Shown here in pieces: positions 55,379 through 63,551 of a stretch of DNA of 64,000 bases; the stretch's first letter is position 1; the number at the start of each line of letters is the position of its first letter. The notes beneath the pieces are model-generated. The model saw only the letters and a program-made list of their open reading frames with translations, was not told the DNA's origin and did not search any database. This DNA is from Salinicola rhizosphaerae (lineage in GTDB: Bacteria; Pseudomonadota; Gammaproteobacteria; Pseudomonadales; Halomonadaceae): contig NZ_BMZI01000004.1 of the NCBI RefSeq assembly GCF_014652715.1, forward strand, positions 408,327-472,326, written 5' to 3'. The position numbers were made by a program, and so were the translations under genes.

Positions 55379-55473
55379 GATCAACACCTCCGCTGTGACT
55401 GTCCCTCCACTATGGATCAGATCGTCGCCGCGTCTACTCTGAATATATTCCTCGGCGAGCATGAGGCAGAGCG

Positions 55474-56358
55474 ATGTTCGACGGATTTCAGCTGGAGACG
55501 GTGGCACTCTCGGAGGCCACATTGCGTGTGCGGCACGGTGGTTCGGGGCCGCCAATCTTGCTGTTGCACGGCCATCCACGAACGCATACGACCTGGCATC
55601 GCGTCGCGCCGCTTCTGACTACTAACCATACCGTTGTCTGCCCCGATCTACGAGGGTTCGGAGTGTCTTCTAAGCCGGCCGACACGTCCGACCATTCTGG
55701 ATCGTCCAAACGCGCCAAGGCGCGAGATGGCATCGAACTGATGCGTTATCTCGGGTTCGACCGTTTTAGCGTCGTCGGCCATGATCGAGGCTGCTATACG
55801 GCCTTCCGCATGGCGATGGATCACCCCGAGACTATCGAAAAAGCCGTCATGCTCGATGGCGTGCCGATCCTCGAGGCACTCGAACGCTGCGACGCGCTTT
55901 TCGCGACCGAGTGGTGGCACTGGTTCTTCTTCACGCAGTTGGAAAAGCCTGAGCGGGCTATCCTGGCCGATCCGGATGCGTGGTATGGCGGCGATCCCGA
56001 AGCGATGGGGAAGGCGTCGTTCGCCGACTTCCAGAGAGCCATTCACGATCCGGCCACCGTTCACGGCATGATCGAGGATTACCGCGCCGGCCTGAGCGTG
56101 GACCATCTGCACGACCGCGAAGACCGCAAGCAGGGCAGACGGATTCAGTGCCCGGCCATGGTGCTGTGGTCATTACGTGACGACCTGGAGCGACTCTATG
56201 GCGACGTGTTGGAAGTGTGGCGTCCCTGGACGACATTGGTAGTGGGGCATGGGCTCGACTGCGGCCATCATATGGCAGAGGAAGCGCCGGAGGCATTGGC
56301 CAGCGCGCTCCTGGACTTCTTCCATGGCGATGTCGACTCTTCATCATTCACAACATGA
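55474..56358 (+). CDS. alpha/beta hydrolase, fluoroacetate-dehalogenase-like
   Basis: A 294-residue alpha/beta hydrolase resembling the haloacetate/fluoroacetate dehalogenase subgroup. Expected residues are the nucleophile Asp104 in VVGHDRG, Arg105, the acid Asp128 (VMLDGVP), the halide-site His149-Trp150 pair (WWHWFF), Tyr203 (EDYRAG) and catalytic His near 265 (DCGHHMAEE). The second substrate-binding arginine of characterised enzymes (position 108 here) is Tyr, so haloacetate may not be the substrate. Its 3' end overlaps the convergent CDF gene by 15 bp. Confidence 0.82.
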   Translation: MFDGFQLETVALSEATLRVRHGGSGPPILLLHGHPRTHTTWHRVAPLLTTNHTVVCPDLRGFGVSSKPADTSDHSGSSKRAKARDGIELMRYLGFDRFSVVGHDRGCYTAFRMAMDHPETIEKAVMLDGVPILEALERCDALFATEWWHWFFFTQLEKPERAILADPDAWYGGDPEAMGKASFADFQRAIHDPATVHGMIEDYRAGLSVDHLHDREDRKQGRRIQCPAMVLWSLRDDLERLYGDVLEVWRPWTTLVVGHGLDCGHHMAEEAPEALASALLDFFHGDVDSSSFTT

Positions 56359-57045
56359 CGGGTTGGATTTGCAGCACCTTCCCGTGGTCGCCTCTTTTGA
56401 AGGACGCGTAATCTCTACGGTCTCGCTCGAACCCGTGCGTCGCCACTCCACAATGGCCTCGGCCGAGACCTGCCAGGCCGAATGCAGGAACAGTGCTGCA
56501 ATGGCCAGACCGACGATCACATCCGGCCAGAGCGAACCAGTCACGCCGACGGCGATGGCGGCCAGCACCACGCTGGTATTCGCGATGAGATCGTTGCGCG
56601 AACAGAGCCAGGTCGAGCGCATGTTGAGATCCGCCGAGCGATAGCGCAGCAGCATGACGAAACAGACCGTGTTGGCGGCCAGCGCCAGCACTCCCATGAT
56701 GCCCATCGCCCCGGCCTCGGGAACGCTGCCGACCACGCTCTTGTGGATCGCCTCGGCAATGACCGCCAGACCGAAAACGAACATGAATCCGCTCTTGACC
56801 AGCGCCGCGCCGGCTCGTGTCTTGTCGCTTCGATTGAGCGCGTAAAGCGTCAGCACATAGACAGTGGCGTCGCCGAACATATCGAGCGAGTCAGCCAGCA
56901 GCGCCGTCGAGCCGATCAGCCAACCCGCCACAAACTCGATCACGAACATCGAGCCGTTGATGCCGAGTACCCAGTACAACACCTTGGCCTGCGCGCCCCG
57001 CAACTGCGCCAGCTCGCCAGCCTTGTTCTCGCAGCACGAATCCAT
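56344..57045 (-). CDS. cation diffusion facilitator with Cys clusters at both ends
   Basis: A 233-residue CDF-family metal efflux protein with about six helices. The metal-site helix reads LLADSLDMFGD, with Asp in place of the usual His. Cysteine pairs occur at the N-terminus (MDSCCEN) and C-terminus (GRCCKSNPSCCE), probable metal-binding tails. The usual CDF cytosolic C-terminal domain is absent, as the protein ends after TM6 and a short tail. It is divergent from a MerR-type regulator, and the two probably form a divalent-metal response unit. Confidence 0.83.
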   Translation of the reverse strand: MDSCCENKAGELAQLRGAQAKVLYWVLGINGSMFVIEFVAGWLIGSTALLADSLDMFGDATVYVLTLYALNRSDKTRAGAALVKSGFMFVFGLAVIAEAIHKSVVGSVPEAGAMGIMGVLALAANTVCFVMLLRYRSADLNMRSTWLCSRNDLIANTSVVLAAIAVGVTGSLWPDVIVGLAIAALFLHSAWQVSAEAIVEWRRTGSSETVEITRPSKEATTGRCCKSNPSCCE

Positions 57046-57075
57046 GCCAGTGCCTCCTCAAGTGATTGGTTGATA

Positions 57076-57106
57076 GCATGAAGGTTCTAGCGGCTATAAG
57101 GTCAAC
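57076..57106 (-). promoter_or_regulatory. MerR-type promoter of the CDF gene
   Basis: On the minus strand, TTGACC is followed by a 19-bp spacer and CATGCT. The spacer holds TTATAGCCGCTAGAACCTT, resembling the CTATAGTNNCTANAG operators of CadR/PbrR-type MerR regulators. An over-long spacer with the operator inside is the hallmark of MerR activation. Confidence 0.6.
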
Positions 57107-57110
57107 CGTC

Positions 57111-57509
57111 ATGACTTCGCCAATCACCATCGGTCAGCTTGCCAAGGCTACCGACACCAAAGCGGTCACCATTCGCTATTACGAGAGTGTCGGGCTGATC
57201 GCCCCAGCGACGCGAACGCAAGCCGGCTATCGCCTCTATACGGAGCAGGAGCGGGATCGCCTGATCTTCATCAAGCGAGCTCGTCATCTCGGGCTGAATC
57301 TGGATGACGTTAAAGCCTTGCTGGGGCTCGCCGATGACAATAATGCCCCCTGCGAACAAGTCGACTCGATCATCCACGAGCAACTGGAGCGAGTCAGGTC
57401 GAGGCTGAAGGATTTGCAGCAACTGGAGCAGGAACTCGACCGGCTCGAGCGATGCTGCCAGGCCGATACCGTGGCCGACTGCAAGATTATCGAGTCGTTG
57501 TCGCGCTGA
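57111..57509 (+). CDS. MerR-family metal-responsive regulator (CadR/PbrR/ZntR-like)
   Basis: A 132-residue regulator: winged HTH (ITIGQLAKATDTKAVTIRYYESVGL), a dimerisation coiled coil and C-terminal cysteines (NAPCEQVDSI, LERCCQADTVADCKI) of the metal-binding loop. The spacing resembles Cd/Pb/Zn sensors of the family. The ATG at 57111 is used because the HTH begins directly after; upstream ATGs at 57066 and 57078 lie in the divergent promoter. The divergent target is the CDF exporter. Confidence 0.85.
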   Translation: MTSPITIGQLAKATDTKAVTIRYYESVGLIAPATRTQAGYRLYTEQERDRLIFIKRARHLGLNLDDVKALLGLADDNNAPCEQVDSIIHEQLERVRSRLKDLQQLEQELDRLERCCQADTVADCKIIESLSR

Positions 57510-58129
57510 TAGCGGCTAGTGGAAGTCCGCGCTCCTGTGGCCACCATCCTGCCCTTATCTCGTTGCAACCTGCCGGCGCATTGTCGACTCTCCGCCCGCC
57601 TGCGCGCTAAATGGGTCGGTTTTGATGCAGCGTTGCAGAGGGTGCCAAGCCGCGCCAGTGCTGGGTCCGCAGGGCGATTCCGGGTCCTGAAAAACGATGC
57701 GGAATGATGCGCTTTGAAGCGGCCTCGACTAAAAGGCAGGGAGTGGTTAGTGGAGAATTGAAACTAAATGTGGCAGTTTGATACAAAAGGTATTCCTAAC
57801 AGGGATTGAGACGGCTGAAAGGTTCCGACCCAAAGCGGACGGGGCGAGTACGGTCGTAACCACGTTTGAGGGTGTTATACAGCAGGCGCGGTTATTGGTG
57901 TTATGTTGCCGAGCTATAGTTAATAGCCTGTAATTTCAATAGATTGGGGTGCGAATGGTGTGCTAGATAACATTGTTGAACGCGCGTGCGCGTTCAAATT
58001 TGCAAACGATCGCGCTATCTAATACCTGTTATACGACGAAGAGCCTATTGTAATCATTTGAATTAAGGCGAATTTTAATTAGCTAACTACACAAAAAATA
58101 TCAGAAATGAATAAAAGGAACTGGCAGTT
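57510..58129. other. 620-bp junction upstream of the ABC-3C operon
   Basis: The left 200 bases are GC-rich like the core genome; from about 57760 the sequence becomes AT-rich and remains so across the operon. No gene is visible. GTTATAC, the same kind of 7-mer as an attC R' box, occurs at 57874-57880 and 58028-58034 and may mark a left recombination boundary. The strong dyad at 57976-57997 is listed separately. AAGGA precedes the effector ATG by about 12 bases. Confidence 0.6.
57964..58021. promoter_or_regulatory. nested dyad upstream of the ABC-3C operon
   Basis: TTGAACGCGC and GCGCGTTCAA form perfect 10-bp arms separated by only GT (57976-57997). They are enclosed by an outer inverted pair TAGATA (57964-57969) and TATCTA (58016-58021). 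It is about 130 bp before the first gene. This could be an operator or part of a degenerate recombination site. Confidence 0.5.
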
Positions 58130-59257
58130 ATGAGCGGAAGTCAAACCGAAAACGCAGCGTTAACTACCGCCCTAGCCTTTCATTATCAGGTGCTAATTGG
58201 CTTAGATAAATGCTTCTCACTTGAAGATGGCCAGTCGATTTGGTTCGAAAAGGACGGTGATGTCAGCTTGATTTCGTCAGATGCCTTGACATCAATACAA
58301 ACTGAAGTGAAAGACTACGCAGCACCACTGACTGACCACCATGAAAACCTCTGGAAAACGCTGAAGAACTGGCTAGATCCAGCGTTTGACCACACTCAAT
58401 ACGGCGTTTTAGTGCTCCACACCACTCAAGCATTTGGAGCGACGACTCGCCTAAAGGACTGGAATACTCAAAGTGAAGAACAACGCTTGGAAGTGATAAA
58501 GACCATTTTTGCGGAGCGCACCGAAGAACAACTTAATGCCGAAAAGCCATCACAAATAATAAAGCTACAGAAAGCGGTAATGGCAGCTGATAAGCTGCTG
58601 CTTAAAAGCGTGCTTGGAAAGGTAATATTGTTTACGCAATCAGATAGTGCCCAAGAACTGGAAAAGCAGATACTTTCCCAACCATTAGGCATTCCGAAAA
58701 ACAATCTAAAGAGTTACCTCGATGGACTTATTGGCTTTGTTTACGCACAAGCAAATCAGCAATCTTGGAGCATCAAACACCAAGAATTTTCAGCGAAGTG
58801 CGAAGAGTTAACAGCGCTTTTTTGCAAAAAAGAGTTCACCTTTCCAGTGTTTTCCGGCTATGCGGCATCTGAACCAGATATTGAATTACACGAATACAGA
58901 CCATTTGTACAAAAAATTGCTGAAATTGAGCATCACGAAATGATTCCTGATGCAGTAGGTAACTGGCTTGAGCTACAAAACTCACTGCTTGAAGAGCTCG
59001 ATGAGTCTGCACTCTATAAAGATAAAACAATTAGTTACCAGAACCAATTGGTCAAAAAATATAAGCTTGCCTATTCAAGTGCGCAACTTGAAGCAACTGA
59101 TACAATTAAAAGCGCAAAATTGCTTTACAACAAAACCATAGGCGAGCAGCCGCTGAACCTGGGCAATGATATACCGCCTATTGAATACAAGAATGGCCTA
59201 ATACATGATGCCATGGATGACGAAGAACGTGACCTAAAATGGAAGGTTGGGCCATGA
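58130..59257 (+). CDS. ABC-3C system effector with predicted PD-(D/E)XK nuclease domain
   Basis: A 375-residue protein. The first 90 residues have the pattern of restriction-endonuclease-fold domains akin to Cap4/DUF4297: FHYQVLIGLDK, an acidic residue in FEKDGDVSL (Asp44), then IQTEVKDY (Glu59, Lys61), fitting a D-ExK active site. The C-terminus, including YKNGLIHDAMDDEERDLKW, matches the conserved ABC-3C C-terminal element found on diverse effectors. It is AT-rich and its stop overlaps the next start by four bases (ATGA). Nuclease activity is inferred from the motif, not proven. Confidence 0.75.
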   Translation: MSGSQTENAALTTALAFHYQVLIGLDKCFSLEDGQSIWFEKDGDVSLISSDALTSIQTEVKDYAAPLTDHHENLWKTLKNWLDPAFDHTQYGVLVLHTTQAFGATTRLKDWNTQSEEQRLEVIKTIFAERTEEQLNAEKPSQIIKLQKAVMAADKLLLKSVLGKVILFTQSDSAQELEKQILSQPLGIPKNNLKSYLDGLIGFVYAQANQQSWSIKHQEFSAKCEELTALFCKKEFTFPVFSGYAASEPDIELHEYRPFVQKIAEIEHHEMIPDAVGNWLELQNSLLEELDESALYKDKTISYQNQLVKKYKLAYSSAQLEATDTIKSAKLLYNKTIGEQPLNLGNDIPPIEYKNGLIHDAMDDEERDLKWKVGP

Positions 59258-59706
59258 ACAGCATTGTCGATACCCTTTATCAATTAAAATACAACCCGTT
59301 TGAATATGGGCCACATATTGCTTCGTTTTACACAGCCACAGGCGAATCAGAAAACAATCTTTTACTCGCCCCTTTGGTGATCCCTCTATGCAGTCACCCC
59401 ATTTTTGGCCAAAAGTTATTCAACTCTAACAAGAGAAGTACAATTTGGTCGGTTTTTGATGATCGTACCAAGCTCTATGATCTACAAGAAAGAATTCATG
59501 GCTTTCAAACATTGACAGAGCAATGCATTCAATATTGCTTAATCAATGATTGGTTATCGGTAAATGAACAAAGTTTATCCATCCTGCCGTGTGATGGTTC
59601 TGATTCAGAGTTTACTTATCAAAAAAATGCAGAGAAATTGGGGCGGTTATTCAGCGGTCACTCAGTGGTCGAGGTTTATGCGTTTTTAGGAGTGAAGCCG
59701 CGATGA
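59254..59706 (+). CDS. ABC-3C system middle component
   Basis: A 150-residue soluble protein between the effector and the ABC ATPase. Start ATG 59254 overlaps the upstream stop (ATGA) and its own stop overlaps the downstream ATG the same way, so all three are cotranslated. The size, position and sequence (NPFEYGPHIASFYTATGES, RSTIWSVFDDRTKLYDLQERI) fit the small helical middle components of ABC-3C systems, believed to couple ATPase and effector. No enzymatic motif is visible. Confidence 0.72.
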   Translation: MNSIVDTLYQLKYNPFEYGPHIASFYTATGESENNLLLAPLVIPLCSHPIFGQKLFNSNKRSTIWSVFDDRTKLYDLQERIHGFQTLTEQCIQYCLINDWLSVNEQSLSILPCDGSDSEFTYQKNAEKLGRLFSGHSVVEVYAFLGVKPR

Positions 59707-61724
59707 AAACATTAGTTTATGAAATCGGCGTTATTGATAAGCAAGGAAATAAGCACCCTGTTGATTTTAAAGAGGGGCTAAATGTTGTCACTGGGAGGTC
59801 ATCCACAGGTAAAAGTGCCCTAATTGAAATATTTGATTATTGCTTTGGTAGTGGTGAAAACACCATTCCCAAAGGCGTTATTACCACGAATGCAGCTATT
59901 TACTATGTTGCGCTTTCTGTCAATCAACAAGACATGGTGATTGCGCGTGATCCTGACATAGCGACTAAGGCCTTCTTTCGCCGCGTTGGGTCGTTTATTT
60001 CAGAGGATATTGTTCGCGATTATTTTAATAGCACCTATTTCCGTCCGTTAGACGAGTTCAAGAAGCATCTAAGAGACTTTTTCCTGGATATAGATGATGT
60101 GGATGAATCTTTGGCCGCCAGAGCCAATAGACGGTTTAACGCTAAGGCGGCCACTCCATCTATACGCAGTTTTTCATCGTTTATGCTCCAGCACCAAAAC
60201 CTTGTTGCCAATAAACATGCGTTGTTTTACCGATTCGATGAAAAGGAAAAGCGTGATCAAGCGGTTGATCATACTAAGATATTTTTAGGTTTAGTTGACC
60301 AGAAATACTTTCACTTGTCACAAGAGAAAGAGCGATTAGGCACTGATGTCAGACGTTTGGAGCGTCAAAAAGAGACAAACAAACGTACCTCTGAAAGCTA
60401 TAAGAAAAATGTTGGTCCGGTTTTAAGCCAACTATATGCTTTGATGGGGTTTAAAGATGAGCCGATATCTTTGGAAAAGGTGCTACGCCACCCGCAGGAT
60501 ACCAAAGACCAGTTGGACGGAATTATCGTACCTGAAAAAATCAATCATAACTCTGATACTGCCACCCAATATTACAGTCAACTCAAGCAGGCGCGTAACC
60601 AAAAGACGGCCGAACTAAGAAAATTGCAACGCCAAGCTGTATCAATTAAAAAACATATTCAAGAAGAAAAGCGTTTTGTTGATAACATAAAAACGTTTAG
60701 CTCGCCAGAGCATGTCTATATATCCGCTTCAGTCTGCCCATTTTGCCATACTGAAAAAGACACGTTACGAGAAAGTGCAGAAAAACTACAGCAAGCCATC
60801 ACTAAAGTGTCGGGTAACCTTGCGCAAGCACGTCCTATGAAAGCAAAGTTTGAATCGTCCTTGGTTGACGTGCAACGCAGCACTGAAGTTATTAGTAGGG
60901 AGTTGACTGCGTTAAACCAGCAAATAACGGAAATTGAGAAAACAGAAAAGAAGTTGACGGAACAAAAGAGCCTGTATGAAAGCATTTTGATGCAGAAGGC
61001 CAAGCTATTTATACTTCTCGACACTCTCAACATGGCTGATGATGTTGAGCTTGAGAATCAAATCAAAGAGCTAAACAAGCAGCTCGCAGGTATCAATAGA
61101 GATCTTAAAAAATACGATGTGCAAAAAGGACTAGAAAACGCTTCTGCAAAAGTAAATAGGTATATGGCCGAAATTGGAAGCCATTTTGAATTTGAAGCCA
61201 GCTATAAACCTATTAACCTCCGTTTTTCGTTTGAGACATTCGACCTCTACCATTTATCGCAAGAGAATGAAAAGATCTACTTAAGATCAATGGGTAGTGG
61301 CGCAAACTGGCTATACTGCCACGTAACGCTATTTTTATCATTGCATAAATATTTTGCTGAACTGGGTAATAAGTGCGCTATTCCATCGATACTGTTTCTT
61401 GATCAGCCAACCCAAGTATATTTCCCTAACTTTAATCGAGATAACTCTGAAACATTTGAGGAGCAGAAAAGCCAAGAGGCTGAACAGCGTAAGACGCTAA
61501 ATGTTGATAAAAATATTGATGAAGACATCAAGGCTGTCGAAAATCTATTCAGCCAGCTCTCGATTTATTGCAATGAGCTTGAGCAGAAGAACGGTTTTAG
61601 TCCACAAATCATCGTGACTGATCACGCGGACAATTTGACGTTGTCAAACGGGGAGTCGTTTGAGTCTTTGGTTAACGGCAACAGATGGCGAACGCGCGGC
61701 TTAATTTATCCTACAGGAGAGTAA
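59703..61724 (+). CDS. DUF3732-type Rad50/SMC-like ABC ATPase of an ABC-3C system
   Basis: A 673-residue ATPase. Walker A is GRSSTGKS (31-38) in an N-terminal half domain; a long coiled coil (about 200-490) is interrupted by CPFC (345-348), like the Rad50 zinc hook. The C-terminal DUF3732 half has the signature-like RSMGSGANWLYCH (528-540), Walker B ILFLDQPTQVYFP (563-574) and the switch histidine in IIVTDHAD. It is expected to sense or remodel nucleic acid and license the effector. It is AT-rich like its two partners. Confidence 0.85.
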   Translation: MKTLVYEIGVIDKQGNKHPVDFKEGLNVVTGRSSTGKSALIEIFDYCFGSGENTIPKGVITTNAAIYYVALSVNQQDMVIARDPDIATKAFFRRVGSFISEDIVRDYFNSTYFRPLDEFKKHLRDFFLDIDDVDESLAARANRRFNAKAATPSIRSFSSFMLQHQNLVANKHALFYRFDEKEKRDQAVDHTKIFLGLVDQKYFHLSQEKERLGTDVRRLERQKETNKRTSESYKKNVGPVLSQLYALMGFKDEPISLEKVLRHPQDTKDQLDGIIVPEKINHNSDTATQYYSQLKQARNQKTAELRKLQRQAVSIKKHIQEEKRFVDNIKTFSSPEHVYISASVCPFCHTEKDTLRESAEKLQQAITKVSGNLAQARPMKAKFESSLVDVQRSTEVISRELTALNQQITEIEKTEKKLTEQKSLYESILMQKAKLFILLDTLNMADDVELENQIKELNKQLAGINRDLKKYDVQKGLENASAKVNRYMAEIGSHFEFEASYKPINLRFSFETFDLYHLSQENEKIYLRSMGSGANWLYCHVTLFLSLHKYFAELGNKCAIPSILFLDQPTQVYFPNFNRDNSETFEEQKSQEAEQRKTLNVDKNIDEDIKAVENLFSQLSIYCNELEQKNGFSPQIIVTDHADNLTLSNGESFESLVNGNRWRTRGLIYPTGE

Positions 61725-61826
61725 ATACGCGATAATCAGCTTATGGGGTAGTTGCGAGCGTCGAGTCAGATTTGGAAAATAACTTTTTTGCCCTTGTTCT
61801 AACTGGTAAAACGAGAACAGAGTGAC
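61725..61826. other. spacer between the ABC-3C operon and the attC-like site
   Basis: About 100 bases with no gene. It contains no convincing terminator. Apparent short frames here are not supported by a ribosome binding site. Confidence 0.5.
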
Positions 61827-61898
61827 ATATAACAAGGCGCTGCTACGGAAAATTTTCTCACTGGCGCTCCAAAATTTCCGCAGAGCGCGGCGTTATAT
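61827..61898 (+). other. attC-like integron recombination site
   Basis: A 72-bp imperfect inverted repeat begins ATATAACAAGGCGCTGC and ends GAGCGCGGCGTTATAT. The outer 7-mers ATATAAC and GTTATAT are exact complements; inner arms (ACGGAAAATTTT and AAAATTTCCG) pair with small bulges, which is how attC folds. The AACAAGGCGC...GCGGCGTTA ends are typical of chromosomal integron cassettes. The orientation, with the site 3' of a plus-strand operon, is the cassette orientation. The outer 7-mer deviates from strict GTTRRRY at one position. Confidence 0.68.
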
Positions 61899-62103
61899 CT
61901 ACTTTTGGCTGAACGTCGGCTCTTGGCCGAAAGCAGCCAGGAGGCACCATATGCTGTGGGTCGAGCCTCCGATTGTATTGAATGGTATGCCCGGCGGCAT
62001 ACCTGATGGTCAATAATTTCTTGTTATTCAATATAATAAACAGGATATGATTTTTTATAGTCCTGGCTCATCCCTGGTTCGCTCCATTCTTTCGAGCGCG
62101 TGA
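61899..62103. other. right junction of the AT-rich island
   Basis: No gene is visible. A perfect 8-bp hairpin GGTATGCC-CGGC-GGCATACC lies at 61984-62003. The stretch after it (CAATAATTTCTTGTTATTCAAT) is AT-rich; GC-rich core sequence resumes near the AraC gene stop at 62104. Confidence 0.55.
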
Positions 62104-62910
62104 TCACCGCCCCGACAGTAGCGATCGCCAACGGGCCGGCGTGACGCCGAAGGCTTGCTTGAAGGCTCGGGTGAGATGGCTCTGGTCGGAGAACCCGGCC
62201 GTTAGCGCCGTGTCCGACAGGGTCGCGCCGTTGGTGATCAGTTGGCGGGCTAAGTCGAGCCGTCTCAGCGTGAGATATCGATATGGGCTGGTGCCGAACA
62301 GGGCGCGAAAATCTCGCGTCAGTGTCCATCGCGGCTGGTCGGTCATTCGCTCGAGCTCGTCGAGCGAGACGGGGTGCCGATAGTGGAGGTCGAGATAGTC
62401 TCGAACGCGATGCGCGGCGCGGGCATCCAGCGTCGTGCGCTGGCGTTGGCCCCGGGCATCGCTATTGGCCTGAAGCGCGCTGGCGAGATCGGCGAGGCCG
62501 TTGTCTTCTTCCAGCGTATCCAGCGGTGCGTCTATCGAGCAGAGCAGCGCACTGACGGCGCGCTGCAGGTTGGCATCCCGCGTCAGGCCGCCGCTCACAT
62601 AGGGCAGAGCCTCGCCGTTCAGCATGGTCTGAATCAGCGCCGGGGAGACGTAGAGCATGCGGTACTGAAAGCCACTGTCGTTCCCGGCGTGACCGTCGTG
62701 GGGCTCGTCCGGATGAATGACGATGACGGTGCCCGGCAGGCTGCTCCGGTGGCCGCGACGATAATGAAAGCTCTGCACGCCGGAAAGCGTGATGCCGATG
62801 GCGAAGGTGTCGTGGCGGTGCATGCTGTAGGCGTGGCCGTGAAAGCGCGCCTCGATGCGTTCGATCCTCGTCGTGGGCGCGACGACACACCAGTCATTGT
62901 CGAGCGTCAT
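62104..62910 (-). CDS. AraC-family transcriptional regulator
   Basis: A 268-residue regulator with an N-terminal cupin-like sensor (FHGHAYSMHRHDTFAIGITLSG, VIHPDEPHDGH) and two C-terminal HTH motifs (YRHPVSLDELERMTDQPRWTLTRDFRALFG, spanning residues about 177-206, and LSDTALTAGFSDQSHLTRAFKQAFGVTPARW, about 225-255). It is translated after the LysE exporter on the same strand; its ATG overlaps the exporter stop by four bases. The pair is a frequent genomic unit where the regulator controls the exporter. Confidence 0.9.
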   Translation of the reverse strand: MTLDNDWCVVAPTTRIERIEARFHGHAYSMHRHDTFAIGITLSGVQSFHYRRGHRSSLPGTVIVIHPDEPHDGHAGNDSGFQYRMLYVSPALIQTMLNGEALPYVSGGLTRDANLQRAVSALLCSIDAPLDTLEEDNGLADLASALQANSDARGQRQRTTLDARAAHRVRDYLDLHYRHPVSLDELERMTDQPRWTLTRDFRALFGTSPYRYLTLRRLDLARQLITNGATLSDTALTAGFSDQSHLTRAFKQAFGVTPARWRSLLSGR

Positions 62911-63551
62911 GTTATCGCTTCCCTCAGGGGAGACAGCACGTAGTCATACAGCAGCAGCACCGCGACCACGACCAGCAGCAGGGCCATGATGCGGTTGCAG
63001 CGCACCAGCACCTCGGGCCGGGCGATGCGTTTGCCCAGTGTCCTGCCGGCGAGACAGTAAAGCAACGGCGCGCCACCGCCGCCGAGCGCGATCAGCGCCG
63101 ATGCCGCTATGAGCGAAAGCCCGGCAATGTTATGTGTCGGGAACATCACCGTGGTGATGGGGATCACCAGCACAGAGTTCTTGGGGTTGAGCAGCTGCAT
63201 GAGAAAGCCGTCCCGGAAGCGAAGCTGGCCGGCTGCGCCCTGGGCGCTGGCGCCATCGGCGGGCTCGGTGGCGTTCGGGGGTGCGGCGCGGTAGACCTTG
63301 AGGGCCAGATAGAGAATATAGAGGCTGCCGGCGAGCGCGATGACGGGGATGATCCGTTCGACCACGATCAGTTGCCCGGCGAGTCCGATGACCGCAAACC
63401 AGCAAAATATCGCGAGCGCGACGCCGGCGAAAAAGCCCAGCGTCCGCCTGAGTGGCGTACTCAGCCCGGCGTTGAGACCCAGCAGGTTCACCGGCCCGGG
63501 CGTGTACATCACCGTGAAGGCGTACAGCACTATCTCGATGTTCCGCTCCAT
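62907..63551 (-). CDS. LysE-family translocator
   Basis: A 214-residue membrane protein with six helices. Family motifs are YTPGPVNLLGLNAGL near the N-terminus and FLMQLLNPKNSVLVIPITTVMF mid-protein. It is a likely amino acid or small-metabolite exporter. The AraC regulator lies directly downstream with a 4-bp overlap, so it is expected to be the coregulated partner. Confidence 0.88.
   Translation of the reverse strand: MERNIEIVLYAFTVMYTPGPVNLLGLNAGLSTPLRRTLGFFAGVALAIFCWFAVIGLAGQLIVVERIIPVIALAGSLYILYLALKVYRAAPPNATEPADGASAQGAAGQLRFRDGFLMQLLNPKNSVLVIPITTVMFPTHNIAGLSLIAASALIALGGGGAPLLYCLAGRTLGKRIARPEVLVRCNRIMALLLVVVAVLLLYDYVLSPLREAIT

Noticed and set aside
57749-57812. GAATTGAAAC and GGATTGAGAC, resembling ends of CRISPR repeats
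   Set aside because: Only two loosely similar 10-mers 48 bp apart, with no conserved repeat body, no further copies and no cas genes.
61822-62016. 64-codon frame covering the attC-like site
   Set aside because: It runs through the hairpin arms, has no ribosome binding site and no recognisable protein features.
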